Part shown: piece by piece, positions 7,504 through 19,543 of the stretch
Layout: each line of letters opens with the position of its first letter
Numbering within the stretch: position 1 is the stretch's first letter
From: Seongchinamella unica
GTDB taxonomy: Bacteria > Pseudomonadota > Gammaproteobacteria > Pseudomonadales > Halieaceae
Assembly (NCBI RefSeq): GCF_004354085.1
Contig: NZ_SMSE01000001.1
Span: 797,724 to 861,723 of the forward strand
Length of the DNA stretch: 64,000 nucleotides
Direction: 5' to 3'
Notes under the pieces: generated by a model
Databases searched by the model: none
Told to the model about the DNA's origin: nothing
Seen by the model: only the letters and a program-made list of their open reading frames with translations
Made by a program: the position numbers and the translations under genes

Positions 7504-9660
7504 CTAGCCGAACACGCGCCCGTCCTTCGCCATGTCCAGCAGCAACTGTGGCGGCTCAAAGGCCTCCCCATACCTGGCCGCCAGTTCCCTGGCCCTGGCG
7601 GCAAACGCCGCCACCCCGTAGGCGTTCACGCATTGGTATACGCCACCGGTATGGGGCGGGAACCCAATACCCATAATGGAGCCAATGTTGCCGTCTGCCA
7701 CCGAGGTAAGGACACCCTCTTCCATAATGCGAATCGCCTCCAGCACCTGGGAAAATAACAGGCGGTCTTTCACGTCCTGGTAAGGGATATCGGCATAGCC
7801 CTGGGGCGCAAACAGCTGTTTCAGGCCGGGCCAGGTCTGCACTTTCCTGCCCTTGTCGTCGTAGTCATAAAAGCCGGCCCCTTTGGCCTTTCCCGGGCGC
7901 CCAACCTCTTCCACCATGATCCGGATCACCTCGGACTCCGCACCGGGCTCCACGGTTTCGCCGCGGGCTCCGGCATCCGCCTGTTGCTGCCTGGCGGCGT
8001 GGTGCGCGGTTTCCAGGGAGATCGTGTCCAGGGTTTCCAGCGGCCCCATGGGTGACCCGTTAAAGGCCGCACCGTTTTCGATCAGGGCGGGATTGACACC
8101 CTCGGCGAGCATCCGCTGCCCCTGGGTGATGGTTTGCCCTATCACCCGGGTGGTAAAAAATCCCGGGGCGTCCTTCACGACAATGGGCTTCTTGCCCAGC
8201 TTCTGGGCCAGGTCGAAGGCACGGGCCAGGGCCGCGTCCGAGGTCTGCTCGCCAGTAATGATTTCCACCAGCGGCATCTTCTCCGCCGGCGAGAAAAAGT
8301 GCATGCCGATAAAGTACTGTGGCCGAGTGGATGCCTGCGCCAGCTCGGTGATAGGCAGTGCCGACGTATTGGAGGCGAACACGGTGGACTCGGCCAGAAC
8401 CGCTTCGGTTTCCCGGGTAACCGCAGCTTTGACCTCTCGGTTTTCAAATACCGCCTCAATCACCAGGTCACAATCCGCCAGGTCACCCAACTGTGCCGTG
8501 GGGTGAATCCGGGCCAGTATCTGCTTCGCCTGCGCCTCGTCGATCCGCCGGTGCTTGTCACAGGCCAATGCCGCATAGGCCTTGCCCTGGTCCGCATTCT
8601 CCTGGTTGAGGTCCTTGAGTACCACGTCGATACCCGCCCTGGCGGCGGCAAAGGCTATTCCCGCGCCCATCACCCCGGCGCCTAAAATACCCAGTTTTCT
8701 GACCTCGGTCTGGTCGATACCCTGCGGCCGCGAGGCCCCGGCGTCGAGCTGGTTCATCTGGACGAAGAAGGTGGTCATCATGTTGCGCGAGACCTGGTCC
8801 AGCAGCAGACGCTGGAAGTAGCGCGACTCGATCTTGTGGGCGGTAGCGTAATCGACCCGGGCGGTATCGATCACGGCGGCGATAATAACCTGGGGAGCGG
8901 TCATGTTGCCTTTGGTCTGATTCATCACGCTGACCGGGCCGAAGTAGGTCAAACCCTGGGTCGAATCATCGCCAGGCGCGCCGCCGGGAATACTGTAACC
9001 GGGTTCTTCCCAGGGTTGCCTGGCGTCCGGATTGGCCTTGATCCAGGCCCTGGCCCTGGCCGCCATTTGATCCTCGTCTGCCGCCAGTTCATGCACCAGT
9101 CCCTGCTCCAGCGCACCGGAGGCGTTCAATTGCTTACCCTGGGAAATCAGGGTCAACGCGTCCTGCATTCCCAGCATGCGCACCATGCGCACGATACCGC
9201 CGGCGCCAGGCAACAGGCCCAGCATGGCCTCGGGCAAGCCGATCTTCACCCCGGGCGAGTCCAGCGCAATACGGTAGTGGCAGGCCAGGGCGATTTCATA
9301 GCCGCCGCCCAGCGCCGGCCCGTTAATGCCCACCGCCACCGGCACCCCCAGGCGTTCTATCCGCGCCAGGGGCTCCTTGGCCGCCAGCAGGTCCCGGAAC
9401 ATGGCCTCCCGCTCTGCCTGGGGGGGATCCAGGTCCATTTCCAGCATCAGCGAAATATCGCCACCGGCGAAAAACTGGCCCGGTTTGCCCGAGCGGATAT
9501 ACAGGCCCTTGAGGGCATCACCCATGGCCTCCAGTTCATCGAGCGCGGCCGGCATGGCCTCGGCGTACTCATCGCCCATCACGTTGACTGACTTGCCCTG
9601 CTGATCAAAGATCAGCTCGACGATGCCATCGGCGTCTTTTTCCAGTCGAATGTAGCTCAT
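7504..9660 (-). CDS. FadJ-type bifunctional enoyl-CoA hydratase / 3-hydroxyacyl-CoA dehydrogenase
   Basis: 718 residues. The N-terminal crotonase domain (about 1-200) has the oxyanion loop [10 protein letters not shown] and the two expected glutamates in GGGYEIAL and GLPEAMLG. The dehydrogenase part starts near residue 325 with the NAD-binding [13 protein letters not shown] and includes [12 protein letters not shown]. The protein performs the middle two steps of beta-oxidation. It lies 27 bp downstream of a co-directional thiolase, forming a fadIJ/fadAB-like pair. The organisation suits straight-chain fatty acids, or the acyl-CoA products of the catabolic genes further right. Confidence 0.9.
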   Translation of the reverse strand: MSYIRLEKDADGIVELIFDQQGKSVNVMGDEYAEAMPAALDELEAMGDALKGLYIRSGKPGQFFAGGDISLMLEMDLDPPQAEREAMFRDLLAAKEPLARIERLGVPVAVGINGPALGGGYEIALACHYRIALDSPGVKIGLPEAMLGLLPGAGGIVRMVRMLGMQDALTLISQGKQLNASGALEQGLVHELAADEDQMAARARAWIKANPDARQPWEEPGYSIPGGAPGDDSTQGLTYFGPVSVMNQTKGNMTAPQVIIAAVIDTARVDYATAHKIESRYFQRLLLDQVSRNMMTTFFVQMNQLDAGASRPQGIDQTEVRKLGILGAGVMGAGIAFAAARAGIDVVLKDLNQENADQGKAYAALACDKHRRIDEAQAKQILARIHPTAQLGDLADCDLVIEAVFENREVKAAVTRETEAVLAESTVFASNTSALPITELAQASTRPQYFIGMHFFSPAEKMPLVEIITGEQTSDAALARAFDLAQKLGKKPIVVKDAPGFFTTRVIGQTITQGQRMLAEGVNPALIENGAAFNGSPMGPLETLDTISLETAHHAARQQQADAGARGETVEPGAESEVIRIMVEEVGRPGKAKGAGFYDYDDKGRKVQTWPGLKQLFAPQGYADIPYQDVKDRLLFSQVLEAIRIMEEGVLTSVADGNIGSIMGIGFPPHTGGVYQCVNAYGVAAFAARARELAARYGEAFEPPQLLLDMAKDGRVFG

Positions 9661-9687
9661 CTGCTTACTCCAATCCTGTCTCTCGTC

Positions 9688-10890
9688 TCACACGCGTTCA
9701 ATGATGGTGGCGATACCGATACCACCGCCGGCACACAGTGTTACCAGGCCGGTGGTGAGGTCACGGCGTTCCAGCTCATCCAGCAGCGTACCCAGCACAA
9801 TGGCGCCGGTAGCACCGATGGGATGCCCCATGGCGATGGCGCCACCATTGACGTTAATCCGGTCGTCATCCACACCCATCAGGCGCTGGTAGCGCAGCAC
9901 GACGGCAGCAAACGCCTCGTTCAGTTCAAACAGGTCGATGTCCTCTTTGCCCATGCCGGCGAGTTTCAGGGCCTTTTCCGAGGCGGGCGCAGGGCCCGCC
10001 AGCATGATGGTCGGCTCCGTGCCGGTCACTGCCATGGCACGGATACGCGCCCGGGGTTTGAGCCCCTGGTCCTCTCCCGCCTGCCGGTTACCCAGCAGTA
10101 CCAGTGAGGCGCCGTCCACCACCCCCGACGAATTACCCGGGGTGTGGATACATTCCACTTTTTCCACCTGGGGGTATTTGAACTTGAGGAAGTCGCCGTG
10201 ACCGAAGTCGTTGAACAAGGTGAACGAGGGATTGAGCTCTGCCAGTCCGGCGAGATCGGTGGGTCGGATCAGTTCGTCAGAATCAAGCACCGTGACCCCG
10301 TTGAGGTCCGTCACCGGCACCAGCGACTTATCGAAGTAACCGTTGTCACGGGCATGAGCCGCGCGGCGCTGGGACTCGCAGGCATAGCGATCCACATCCT
10401 CACGGGTAAAGCCATCCAGCCCGGCCATCAGGTCGGCGGCCAGCCCCTGGGAGATTCCGTAACTCTGCATGGCCACCCAGGCATCGCCAGCGGCGGCGCC
10501 GCTGGCACCAATCCCCAGGCGCGACATGCTCTCCACCCCTCCGGCCACGCCCATGGACTCCATGCCGGACATGATCTTCATGGCAATGTTATTGACCGCA
10601 TCCAGACCGCCGGCGCAGTAGCGATGCAGTTGCGCTCCGCTGACAGCATCGTCCCAGCTGGAGTAAACCAGGGCGGTTTTGGCAATATTCTGGCCCTGCT
10701 CATTCACCGGCTCGCCGGTGGCACAGATGAAGTCATCCACCTGCGAGGTGTCCAGATCGTGCCGGACCTTCATTTCCTCAAGCAGGTTGGTCACCAGGTC
10801 AATCGGTTTGACCTCATACAGGCCGCCGCCGGGCTTGCCCTTGCCACGCGGTGTGCGGATGGCATCGTAAATGAAGGCGTCTTGCGTCAT
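9688..10890 (-). CDS. Acetyl-CoA C-acyltransferase (thiolase)
   Basis: 400 residues with all thiolase landmarks: nucleophilic Cys in [11 protein letters not shown] (about residue 91), GHPIGATGA with the active-site His, and the C-terminal [10 protein letters not shown] with the second Cys. It catalyses the thiolytic last step of beta-oxidation. It is the first gene of a two-gene unit with the FadJ-type protein. Its 253-bp upstream gap to rep holds nothing I can identify beyond the divergent promoters. Confidence 0.92.
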   Translation of the reverse strand: MTQDAFIYDAIRTPRGKGKPGGGLYEVKPIDLVTNLLEEMKVRHDLDTSQVDDFICATGEPVNEQGQNIAKTALVYSSWDDAVSGAQLHRYCAGGLDAVNNIAMKIMSGMESMGVAGGVESMSRLGIGASGAAAGDAWVAMQSYGISQGLAADLMAGLDGFTREDVDRYACESQRRAAHARDNGYFDKSLVPVTDLNGVTVLDSDELIRPTDLAGLAELNPSFTLFNDFGHGDFLKFKYPQVEKVECIHTPGNSSGVVDGASLVLLGNRQAGEDQGLKPRARIRAMAVTGTEPTIMLAGPAPASEKALKLAGMGKEDIDLFELNEAFAAVVLRYQRLMGVDDDRINVNGGAIAMGHPIGATGAIVLGTLLDELERRDLTTGLVTLCAGGGIGIATIIERV

Positions 10891-11143
10891 GGTATACCCC
10901 GAATCCGGAAACTGTTGCGAGCGGCCAACATACCGGATGCGGGGTCGACCTCAAGCGCCGGCGCCTGATTACCAAAGCCTGTATGGGGATTTGAACTACG
11001 GCAGCGGTGGAACGGCACAAATCGGTCACAAGGCGATGACTATTTCTGCCATCGCGGAGGCCGTGACCTGCCAATTTCGTGTCAGCCTCCCGCCACTCTG
11101 CTAATATGGCCGGCCAGTAACACCACCCGGTTTATAAACGTCC

Positions 11144-13141
<1,998 letters not shown>

Positions 13142-13157
13142 CTAACGCCGGCGCCTG

Positions 13158-16100
13158 TCAGCCGGCCTTGTCAGACTGGTCGGCAACCGGCAGGCCGATT
13201 GCACCCTTGAGTTTCTCGCGCAGGCCCTGGACGATGGCATAGAAGCCGGGCACGAAATAAACCCCCACCAGCATCGCCGCCAGCATGCCGCCCAGTACCG
13301 TCATCCCCAGGGAGCGCTGGCCGAAGGCGCCGGCTCCGGTGGCCAGGGCCAGGGGCATGATGCCGAGGATGAACGAGATACCGGTCATACAGACTGCCCT
13401 GAAACGCAGTCTCGCCGCTTCCCTGGCGGCGACCAGAATGTCCTCATTCCACTGCTCACGCCGCTGGCGGGCAAATTCAACCACCAGGATCGCCGTTTTG
13501 GCGGACATGCCGATGAGCAGCACAATACCCACCTGGGCATAGAGGTTCAGGGCGATACCGCTGAGCACCAGGGCAAGAATGGCACCGCCAATCGCGATTG
13601 GCACCACCAGGATAATCGCCGCCGGAATTGACCAGCTCTCATACTGCGCTACCAGGAACAGGTAGACAAAGACCAGGGCGAGGAGATAGGCAAATACCGC
13701 CGTTTGCCCGGCCTCCCGTTCCTGGTAGGACATACCGGTCCATTCGTAGGCATAGCCGGCAGGCAGGGTGCGATCCGCCAGATCCTCGAAAATCGCCATG
13801 GCCTGGCCCGAGCTGTAGCCCGGCATGGCTGTCGCCCTCACTATTGCCGAACGAAACATGTTATAGCGAGCGGAGACATCGGGGCCGAGAATCGGCTGGG
13901 TGGTGACCAGGGTGCTCAGGGGGACCATGTCACCCGTGATGGACTTCAGGTAGAAATGGTCGAGGTCACCGAGATCAGCGCGGAACCGGGACTCGGCCTG
14001 CATGATCACCCGGTAGGTCTGGCCAAACTTGTTGAAGTCATTAATGTACAGCGAACCCATCTGGGCCTGCAGGGTGGCAAATATCTCGTCCAGGGCAACC
14101 CCCAGGTTTTTGGCCTTTACCCGGTCTACATCAACAAAATACTGTGGCACGTTGGCCCGGTAGGTGCTGAATACGTCGCTCAGGCCCGGCGTCTGGTTCG
14201 CGTCCACGATAATGTGATTCAGCGTGGCGGCCAACTCCTGGGGCGAGCGCGACAGGGTGTCCTGTAACACCAGTTCCAGGCCCCCCGCGACGCCCATACC
14301 GGATACCGCAGGCGGCGTTATTGCAAACACCTGGGCTTCCGGGACCTGGATGAAACCCCGGGCATTGAGGCGCTGGGCTACGCTGAACACAATATTGTCC
14401 GGATCCTTCCGCTCATCCCAGTGCCTGAGCACCACGAACAGGGTGCCACCATTACTGGCCATGGCGCCTGAGAGAATTGAAAACCCGGTGATCGCGGTGA
14501 CCGTTTCCACCGCCGGGTCCTCGGCAATGATCGCCGCCATCTTGTCCATCGCCGCCTTGGTCCGGCTCAATGACGAGGCGTCCGGCAGCTGCACGCTGAC
14601 CATCAGCGCGCCCTTGTCTTCGCTGGGCACAAACCCCGTGGGCGTGGTAACAAAGCCCAACAGCACCGCTGCGCTCCACACCAGGAACAGCACCGCCACC
14701 AGCCGCAGCCGGGCCAGCAAAAAGCCGACACCCTTGTCATAGGTGCGGGTCAGCCGGCCAAAACCGCCCAGGAACGCGGCGTACCAGCGGGCGTGCTGCT
14801 GTGCCCCCGGCTTGAGCAGCAGGCTGCACAGTGCCGGACTGAGGGTGAGCGCATTGACTGACGAAAACACCACGGCCACGCAGATGGTGATGGCGAACTG
14901 GCGATACATCACCCCGGTGATACCGGGCAGCAGGGCCACCGGTACAAAAACCGCCAGTAGCACCAGCGTCGTAGCGATGATGGCGCCGCCCACTTCCCGC
15001 ATGGTGATGATCGCCGCCTGCTTCGGCGTCAGCTCAGGATCCTCCCGCAGGTGCCGGTCGCAGTTCTCGATCACCAGGATGGCGTCGTCCACCACGATAC
15101 CGATGGCCAGGATCAAGGCGAACAGGGTCACGGTGTTGATGGTCATACCCATCGCCAGCAGCGCCGCGAAGGCAGAGAGCAGGGACACCGGTATGGCGAT
15201 CGCCGGCACCAGGGTGGCTCGCCAGCTACCCAGGAAGAGGAAGGTCACCGCCACCACCAGCACCACCGCCTGGAGCAGGGAAATCACCACCTGGCGCACG
15301 GCCGTGCTGACGTAGCGGGTGGTGTCGTAGCTGATCACATAGTCCATGCCCTGGGGGAAATGGCCGGCCATCTGCGCCACCAGCTGATCCACCGCCTCAC
15401 CCACCTCGAGTGCGTTGGCATCTGCCATCTTGTACACCGCGAGGTTGACCGCCGGGACACCATTGGTCTCCCCGTGGAAGTTGTAGCTGGCCTGGCCCAG
15501 TTCCACCCGGGCGACATCGCGCAGGTAGATGGCTGAACCATCGGCACGGGCGCGCAGCACAATATTTTCAAACTCGGATACCTCCTCCAGCCGGCCCTTG
15601 GTCCGCAGGGAGTATTCAGTCTGCAGCGCCCCGTCAAAAGGGGGAGCGCCAATCTTGCCTGCCGCCACCTGCACGTTCTGTTCCCGCAATGCGCTGTAAA
15701 CGTCATTGACCGACAGGCGATAGCTGGCCATTTTGTCCGGGTTCAGCCACAGGCGCATGGAATAGTCAGCCTCGCCGATGATCGAGGCCTCGGAAACCCC
15801 GTCCAGACGGGCAATGGTGTTCTGCAGGTTGATTTTTACGTAGTTGGAGATGAACTTGTAATCCAGCGACCTGTCCGGCGAAGTAAAGCTGATCAGCTTG
15901 AGCATATCCGGCGATCGCTCATCGATGTGCAATCCCCGCTGCGTCACTTCGGAAGGCAGTGACGGCTCCGCCAGCTTCACCCGGTTCTGCACCCGCACCA
16001 GCGCCATATCCGGATCCGCGCCCACCTCGAATGTGACCGTGAGGCTGTAACTGCCGTCATTGGCGCTCTTGGACGACATGTAAATCATGCCTTCCACCCC

Positions 16101-16313
16101 GTTGACCGCGTCTTCAATGGGCGTACCCACGGTTGCTTCCACGACTTCCGCAGAGGCTCCGGGATAACTGCCTGAGACAATAATATTGGGGGGCGAAATG
16201 GCCGGGTATTCATTCACCGGCAGGGTGTATATGGACAACAGACCGGCCAGGCTGAGAACGATGGCGATGACCATCGCGAACTTGGGGCGCTCGATGAAGA
16301 AGGCACTGAACAT
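13158..16313 (-). CDS. RND efflux transporter permease (HAE1 type)
   Basis: 1051 residues, the standard size for an AcrB/MexB-type inner-membrane drug/proton antiporter. It starts with the typical FIERPKFAMVIAIVLSLAG transmembrane segment. It contains the GIVVDDAILVIEN motif with the paired Asp residues in TM4 used for proton relay, and a second set of TMs ending AAMLVGVYFVPGFYAIVQ. It is preceded by its adaptor (11-bp gap) with no outer-membrane channel gene next to it, so it presumably uses a shared TolC. The substrate is unknown. Confidence 0.94.
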   Translation of the reverse strand: MFSAFFIERPKFAMVIAIVLSLAGLLSIYTLPVNEYPAISPPNIIVSGSYPGASAEVVEATVGTPIEDAVNGVEGMIYMSSKSANDGSYSLTVTFEVGADPDMALVRVQNRVKLAEPSLPSEVTQRGLHIDERSPDMLKLISFTSPDRSLDYKFISNYVKINLQNTIARLDGVSEASIIGEADYSMRLWLNPDKMASYRLSVNDVYSALREQNVQVAAGKIGAPPFDGALQTEYSLRTKGRLEEVSEFENIVLRARADGSAIYLRDVARVELGQASYNFHGETNGVPAVNLAVYKMADANALEVGEAVDQLVAQMAGHFPQGMDYVISYDTTRYVSTAVRQVVISLLQAVVLVVAVTFLFLGSWRATLVPAIAIPVSLLSAFAALLAMGMTINTVTLFALILAIGIVVDDAILVIENCDRHLREDPELTPKQAAIITMREVGGAIIATTLVLLAVFVPVALLPGITGVMYRQFAITICVAVVFSSVNALTLSPALCSLLLKPGAQQHARWYAAFLGGFGRLTRTYDKGVGFLLARLRLVAVLFLVWSAAVLLGFVTTPTGFVPSEDKGALMVSVQLPDASSLSRTKAAMDKMAAIIAEDPAVETVTAITGFSILSGAMASNGGTLFVVLRHWDERKDPDNIVFSVAQRLNARGFIQVPEAQVFAITPPAVSGMGVAGGLELVLQDTLSRSPQELAATLNHIIVDANQTPGLSDVFSTYRANVPQYFVDVDRVKAKNLGVALDEIFATLQAQMGSLYINDFNKFGQTYRVIMQAESRFRADLGDLDHFYLKSITGDMVPLSTLVTTQPILGPDVSARYNMFRSAIVRATAMPGYSSGQAMAIFEDLADRTLPAGYAYEWTGMSYQEREAGQTAVFAYLLALVFVYLFLVAQYESWSIPAAIILVVPIAIGGAILALVLSGIALNLYAQVGIVLLIGMSAKTAILVVEFARQRREQWNEDILVAAREAARLRFRAVCMTGISFILGIMPLALATGAGAFGQRSLGMTVLGGMLAAMLVGVYFVPGFYAIVQGLREKLKGAIGLPVADQSDKAG

Positions 16314-16324
16314 CTTCCGGGCGC

Positions 16325-17437
16325 CTATCCGGATTCGCCAAGGGTGTGAAACTTGACTGGCATTCCGGGCCTGACCTGCTGCAAACCGCGGACGATGACC
16401 ATGTCGCCCTCGTTAACCCCATCCAGCACCAGCACCTTGTCATCGAAGCGCTCGGCGAGGCTCACATTGCGGCGCACTACCGTGGAACCGGCATCCACAA
16501 CCAGCACGAAACTGCCCTGCTGGTCTGCCTGCACCGCGGCCTGGGGAAGGAACAGCCCCTCCAGCAGGTTGGTGTCATGCAGCAATACCCGCACGTATTG
16601 TCCCGGCACCAGAATGGAGTTGGGGTTGGGTATCGACGCCCGGGCCTCCAGGGTGCCGGTGGTCTCGTCCACCCGGTTGGAGAAATAGTCGACGTACCCG
16701 ACCTCCGGGTAGAGTGTGCCGTTGGTCAATTCCAGGGTCACTTCCAGCGAGCGCAGGTCGGACACGTCCAGGCCCTCGGTCATACGCTTCTTCATGGCTG
16801 CCACGTAGGTCGCCTCGCTCACCGCAAACAGCGCCTCGATAGGATCGATGGACACCAGCGTGGTCAGGTTGCCGGTATTGGGGCCCACCAGGTCGCCAAC
16901 GCTGGCGATGCTGCGGCCAATTCGTCCGGAGATCGGTGCGGTTATGGTGGTGTAGCTGAGATTGACCTGGGCGCTGGTTACCTGGGCCTGGGCGGCTTCA
17001 AGGCGGGCGTTTGCGTCCAGTGTCTTGGCGGTCAGTTCATCCATTGCCGACTGGGAGATCGCTCCCCTGGGCAGCAACTCCAGGCCGCGATTGTAATTGC
17101 GCTCAGCATTCACCTGGTTGGCCACCGCAGAGGCCAGGTCCGCCTCAGCCCGCGCCAGCGCGGCCTGGAACTCCGACGCATCGAGCGTGTAGAGGACATC
17201 GCCGGCTTCCACCCGATCTCCCTCGCGAAAGTCGCGAGTCAAAAGGTAACCGGTCACTTTCGCCTGAATGGCCACATCGTCCCGGGCTTCCAGTCGGCCG
17301 ACATATTCCTGCTCGGGCTGGTAGGGCTCCAGCACCACCGGTTCCACCACCACATCCACCATCGGTCGCTGGGGGACTTCTTCGGAACAGGCAGTGGCAA
17401 GGGCGACAAGCATGGCAGCCGAGGCAATGCGCATCAT
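16325..17437 (-). CDS. RND efflux periplasmic adaptor (MFP) lipoprotein
   Basis: About 370 residues from the ATG at 17437, which has GGAG 8 nt upstream. The open frame extends further upstream without a better start. The N-terminus MMRIASAAMLVALATACSEE carries a lipobox-like TAC. Then come the lipoyl-like half motifs AIQAKVTGYLL and INLSYTTITAPISGRIGRS flanking an alpha-hairpin, and the barrel and membrane-proximal domains. It links the RND permease to the outer-membrane channel and forms a two-gene operon with it. There is no adjacent regulator. Confidence 0.9.
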   Translation of the reverse strand: MMRIASAAMLVALATACSEEVPQRPMVDVVVEPVVLEPYQPEQEYVGRLEARDDVAIQAKVTGYLLTRDFREGDRVEAGDVLYTLDASEFQAALARAEADLASAVANQVNAERNYNRGLELLPRGAISQSAMDELTAKTLDANARLEAAQAQVTSAQVNLSYTTITAPISGRIGRSIASVGDLVGPNTGNLTTLVSIDPIEALFAVSEATYVAAMKKRMTEGLDVSDLRSLEVTLELTNGTLYPEVGYVDYFSNRVDETTGTLEARASIPNPNSILVPGQYVRVLLHDTNLLEGLFLPQAAVQADQQGSFVLVVDAGSTVVRRNVSLAERFDDKVLVLDGVNEGDMVIVRGLQQVRPGMPVKFHTLGESG

Positions 17438-17469
17438 CGGGAATACTCCAAAAGCGTTAGTCTTACTGT

Positions 17470-17494
17470 AGCAAGTTTTGTCCAGCAAGTTTTG
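17470..17494. repeat. Tandem 11-bp direct repeat upstream of the RND operon
   Basis: AGCAAGTTTTG occurs twice, at 17470-17480 and 17484-17494, with a 14-bp period. It lies 33 bp upstream of the adaptor start, where a promoter or regulator site would be. The regulator is not in the neighbourhood. Confidence 0.5.
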
Positions 17495-17525
17495 CCCGGC
17501 GCCGGAGAGCCGCCGGGCGGGATGG

Positions 17526-17562
17526 AAAAAAAAGGCCGCGACACTCACATGCCGCGGCCTTT
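17526..17562 (-). terminator. Rho-independent terminator of the cytochrome c5 gene
   Basis: On the minus strand a 10-bp stem (AAAGGCCGCG pairing with CGCGGCCTTT, 12-nt loop) is followed by a run of eight T. It begins 15 bp after the cytochrome stop codon and isolates that gene from the RND operon. Confidence 0.85.
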
Positions 17563-17577
17563 CCGGGGACGCTGTGC

Positions 17578-18003
17578 TTACTGGCTGCCGGCGACCATGT
17601 AGTCCACTGCCGCGTGAATTTCTTCATCGGAACAATTCATACAGCCACCCTTGGCAATCATGCCGGTACCGGGCACGCCATTAACACCGCTGGCATAAAG
17701 GACCTCGGCACCCTTGGCAATCCGGTCTGCCCAGGCAGCGACATCACCATACATGGGGGCGCCGCCGGCACCGGTGGTGTGGCAGGCCATGCAGGCGCTG
17801 TTGTAGACCTCTTCTCCGGAGCGCGGGCCGGCACTGGCGGTGGTCGCAGCGCCGCCGCAACTGGCGTCACCCTGCAGGCATACTTCTCCAACCGGCTTCA
17901 GCCGCTGTTCAATTTCCGCCCGCTGGGCGTCGCTCAGGTTTCCGGCGATGGCGCCAAACGCCAGGATCATGGCCACAAGGCCGAGGGCATATCGAATAAT
18001 CAC
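17578..18003 (-). CDS. Cytochrome c5 family protein
   Basis: About 141 residues from the GTG at 18003, which is preceded by GAGG 8 nt away. A start at 18042 would add residues before the signal peptide. An N-terminal hydrophobic segment (IIRYALGLVAMILAFGAIAG) exports a c-type cytochrome with heme motif CMACH near residue 70. Met ligand candidates lie in GTGMIAKGG, and CMNC near the end matches the c5-type disulfide pair. Cytochrome c5 is a small periplasmic electron carrier. A neighbouring rep gene is also seen in Pseudomonas. Confidence 0.86.
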   Translation of the reverse strand: MIIRYALGLVAMILAFGAIAGNLSDAQRAEIEQRLKPVGEVCLQGDASCGGAATTASAGPRSGEEVYNSACMACHTTGAGGAPMYGDVAAWADRIAKGAEVLYASGVNGVPGTGMIAKGGCMNCSDEEIHAAVDYMVAGSQ

Positions 18004-18159
18004 ATTGGGGTCCTCTGTCAGTCCGGCGCGCATTATAGCCACTTATCGGGTGGGGGAAAACTCATGGTGCAAGGGAAATGGGCCCCCAGCTCTGGCAGCA
18101 ATCGCCCGCTACGCCTAGTATTGTCACCCGAGCCCGCAATTGTTGAGGATTTGCCCACG

Positions 18160-18780
18160 ATGAAACTGTACACCTACGACCCCGCTCCCAGCCCCCAGCG
18201 CCTGGCCCTGTTCATGCGCTACAAGGGCATTGAAATCGATACGGAACAGGTGGACATGGCAGCGGGGGAGCATCTGGGAGCGGCCTACAAGGCCATGGTA
18301 CCGGACCAGACCGTGCCAGCCCTGATCCTGGAGGATGGCACCCAGTTGACCGAAGTTATCGGCATCGTGACCTATCTGGAGGCCCTGCACCCGGAAAAGC
18401 CGCTACTGGGCACCACGCCGCTGGAGAAAGGGCTGGTCACCAGCTGGAATTCAAAAATCTACAGCATGGTCTTTATGTCCATCGCAGAGGCGCTGCGCAA
18501 TGGCAGCCCGGGATTCAAGGGCCGCGCCCTGCCTGGCCCCCTGGACCTCGAGCAAATCCCGGAACTGGCCGAGCGGGGCAAAAAGCGCCTGGCCTGGGCC
18601 TGGGAGCAGATCGACCAGCGCCTGGCAGACCATACCTGGATTGCCGGTGACAATTTCTCATTTGCCGATATCGACCTGGTGGTCTGCGCCGGATTCTCCG
18701 GCTGGGTCAAATGTAACCCACCCGAAAACCTGGCCAATTTTCACGCCTACCTGGCCCGGGCACGGGCGGAAATCGGTTGA
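18160..18780 (+). CDS. Glutathione S-transferase family protein
   Basis: 206 residues starting at ATG 18160 with a TGAGGA site upstream. The thioredoxin-fold N-terminus MKLYTYDPAPSPQRLALFMR has Ser rather than Cys at the active position. The cis-Pro QTVPALILEDG and the C-terminal helical motif NFSFADIDL typical of GSTs are present. Its substrate cannot be assigned. It ends 4 bp before the LolA-like gene, so it may be co-transcribed with the ABC cassette without sharing its job. Confidence 0.85.
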   Translation: MKLYTYDPAPSPQRLALFMRYKGIEIDTEQVDMAAGEHLGAAYKAMVPDQTVPALILEDGTQLTEVIGIVTYLEALHPEKPLLGTTPLEKGLVTSWNSKIYSMVFMSIAEALRNGSPGFKGRALPGPLDLEQIPELAERGKKRLAWAWEQIDQRLADHTWIAGDNFSFADIDLVVCAGFSGWVKCNPPENLANFHAYLARARAEIG

Positions 18781-18784
18781 GCCG

Positions 18785-19543
18785 GTGAACCGGCTGGGCA
18801 GCGCCATCGCCATCGCGGCTGTGACCCTGATGCCGGCGCTGGCGCTGGCACAGGAGATCACCCCCGAGGACATTATTCGCAACGCCATGGATCACTGGCG
18901 CGGCACCACGTCCCAGGGCGAGATGACCATGATCATCCACCGGCCCGACTGGGAACGCTCCATGTCAATGCAGGTCTGGACCCAGGGCGACAAACATTCC
19001 CTGGTGCGGGTCACCGCACCGGTTCGGGACGCGGGCAATGGCACCCTGCTGCTGGACAACAACATGTGGACCTATTCGCCGAAGATCAACCGGGTGATCA
19101 AGGTCCCCTCCTCGATGATGAACCAGAGCTGGATGGGGTCAGACCTGTCCAACAAGGACATCAGCAAATCCACCGACATCATCGACCAGTACGATCACAC
19201 CCTGCTGGACTCCCGCGAGGTGGACGGCCACCAGGCCTGGGTCATCCAGTCCATTCCCCTCGAGGAGGCGGCCGTGGTCTGGGGGAAAGAGGTCTGGACC
19301 ATTCGCGATGACTACGTAATGCTGGAACAACAGTTCTGGGACCAGGACGGGGTGCTGGTAAAGACCTTCACGACCCTGGAAATAACGGTTATGGACGGCC
19401 GCACCGTGGCGTCGAGAATGCGCATGCAGGAGGTGGACAAGCCCGATGAATGGACCGAGATGCGGGTCGAAAGCACCCGCTTCAACGTGGAACTTCCCGC
19501 CAATCTGTTCACCCTGTCCAACCTGAGAAACCCGAGACAGTGA
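18785..19543 (+). CDS. LolA-like outer-membrane lipoprotein-sorting protein
   Basis: 252 residues from a GTG at 18785, giving a clear signal peptide (NRLGSAIAIAAVTLMPALALAQ). The remainder matches the LolA-like DUF found in putative outer membrane lipoprotein-sorting proteins: GEMTMIIHRPDWERSM, then DNNMWTYSPKINRVIKVPSS and MGSDLSNKDI. Such half-open beta-barrels bind acyl chains in the periplasm. The next gene overlaps it by 4 nt (GTGA), so it is part of the ABC unit. It is not canonical LolA, which is about 180 residues after processing. Lipid or lipoprotein carriage is inference. Confidence 0.82.
   Translation: MNRLGSAIAIAAVTLMPALALAQEITPEDIIRNAMDHWRGTTSQGEMTMIIHRPDWERSMSMQVWTQGDKHSLVRVTAPVRDAGNGTLLLDNNMWTYSPKINRVIKVPSSMMNQSWMGSDLSNKDISKSTDIIDQYDHTLLDSREVDGHQAWVIQSIPLEEAAVVWGKEVWTIRDDYVMLEQQFWDQDGVLVKTFTTLEITVMDGRTVASRMRMQEVDKPDEWTEMRVESTRFNVELPANLFTLSNLRNPRQ

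Noticed and set aside
13147-13166. Terminator between rep and the RND gene (GCCGGC repeats)
   Set aside because: The 6-bp arms are self-complementary and there is no T-run, so it is weak.
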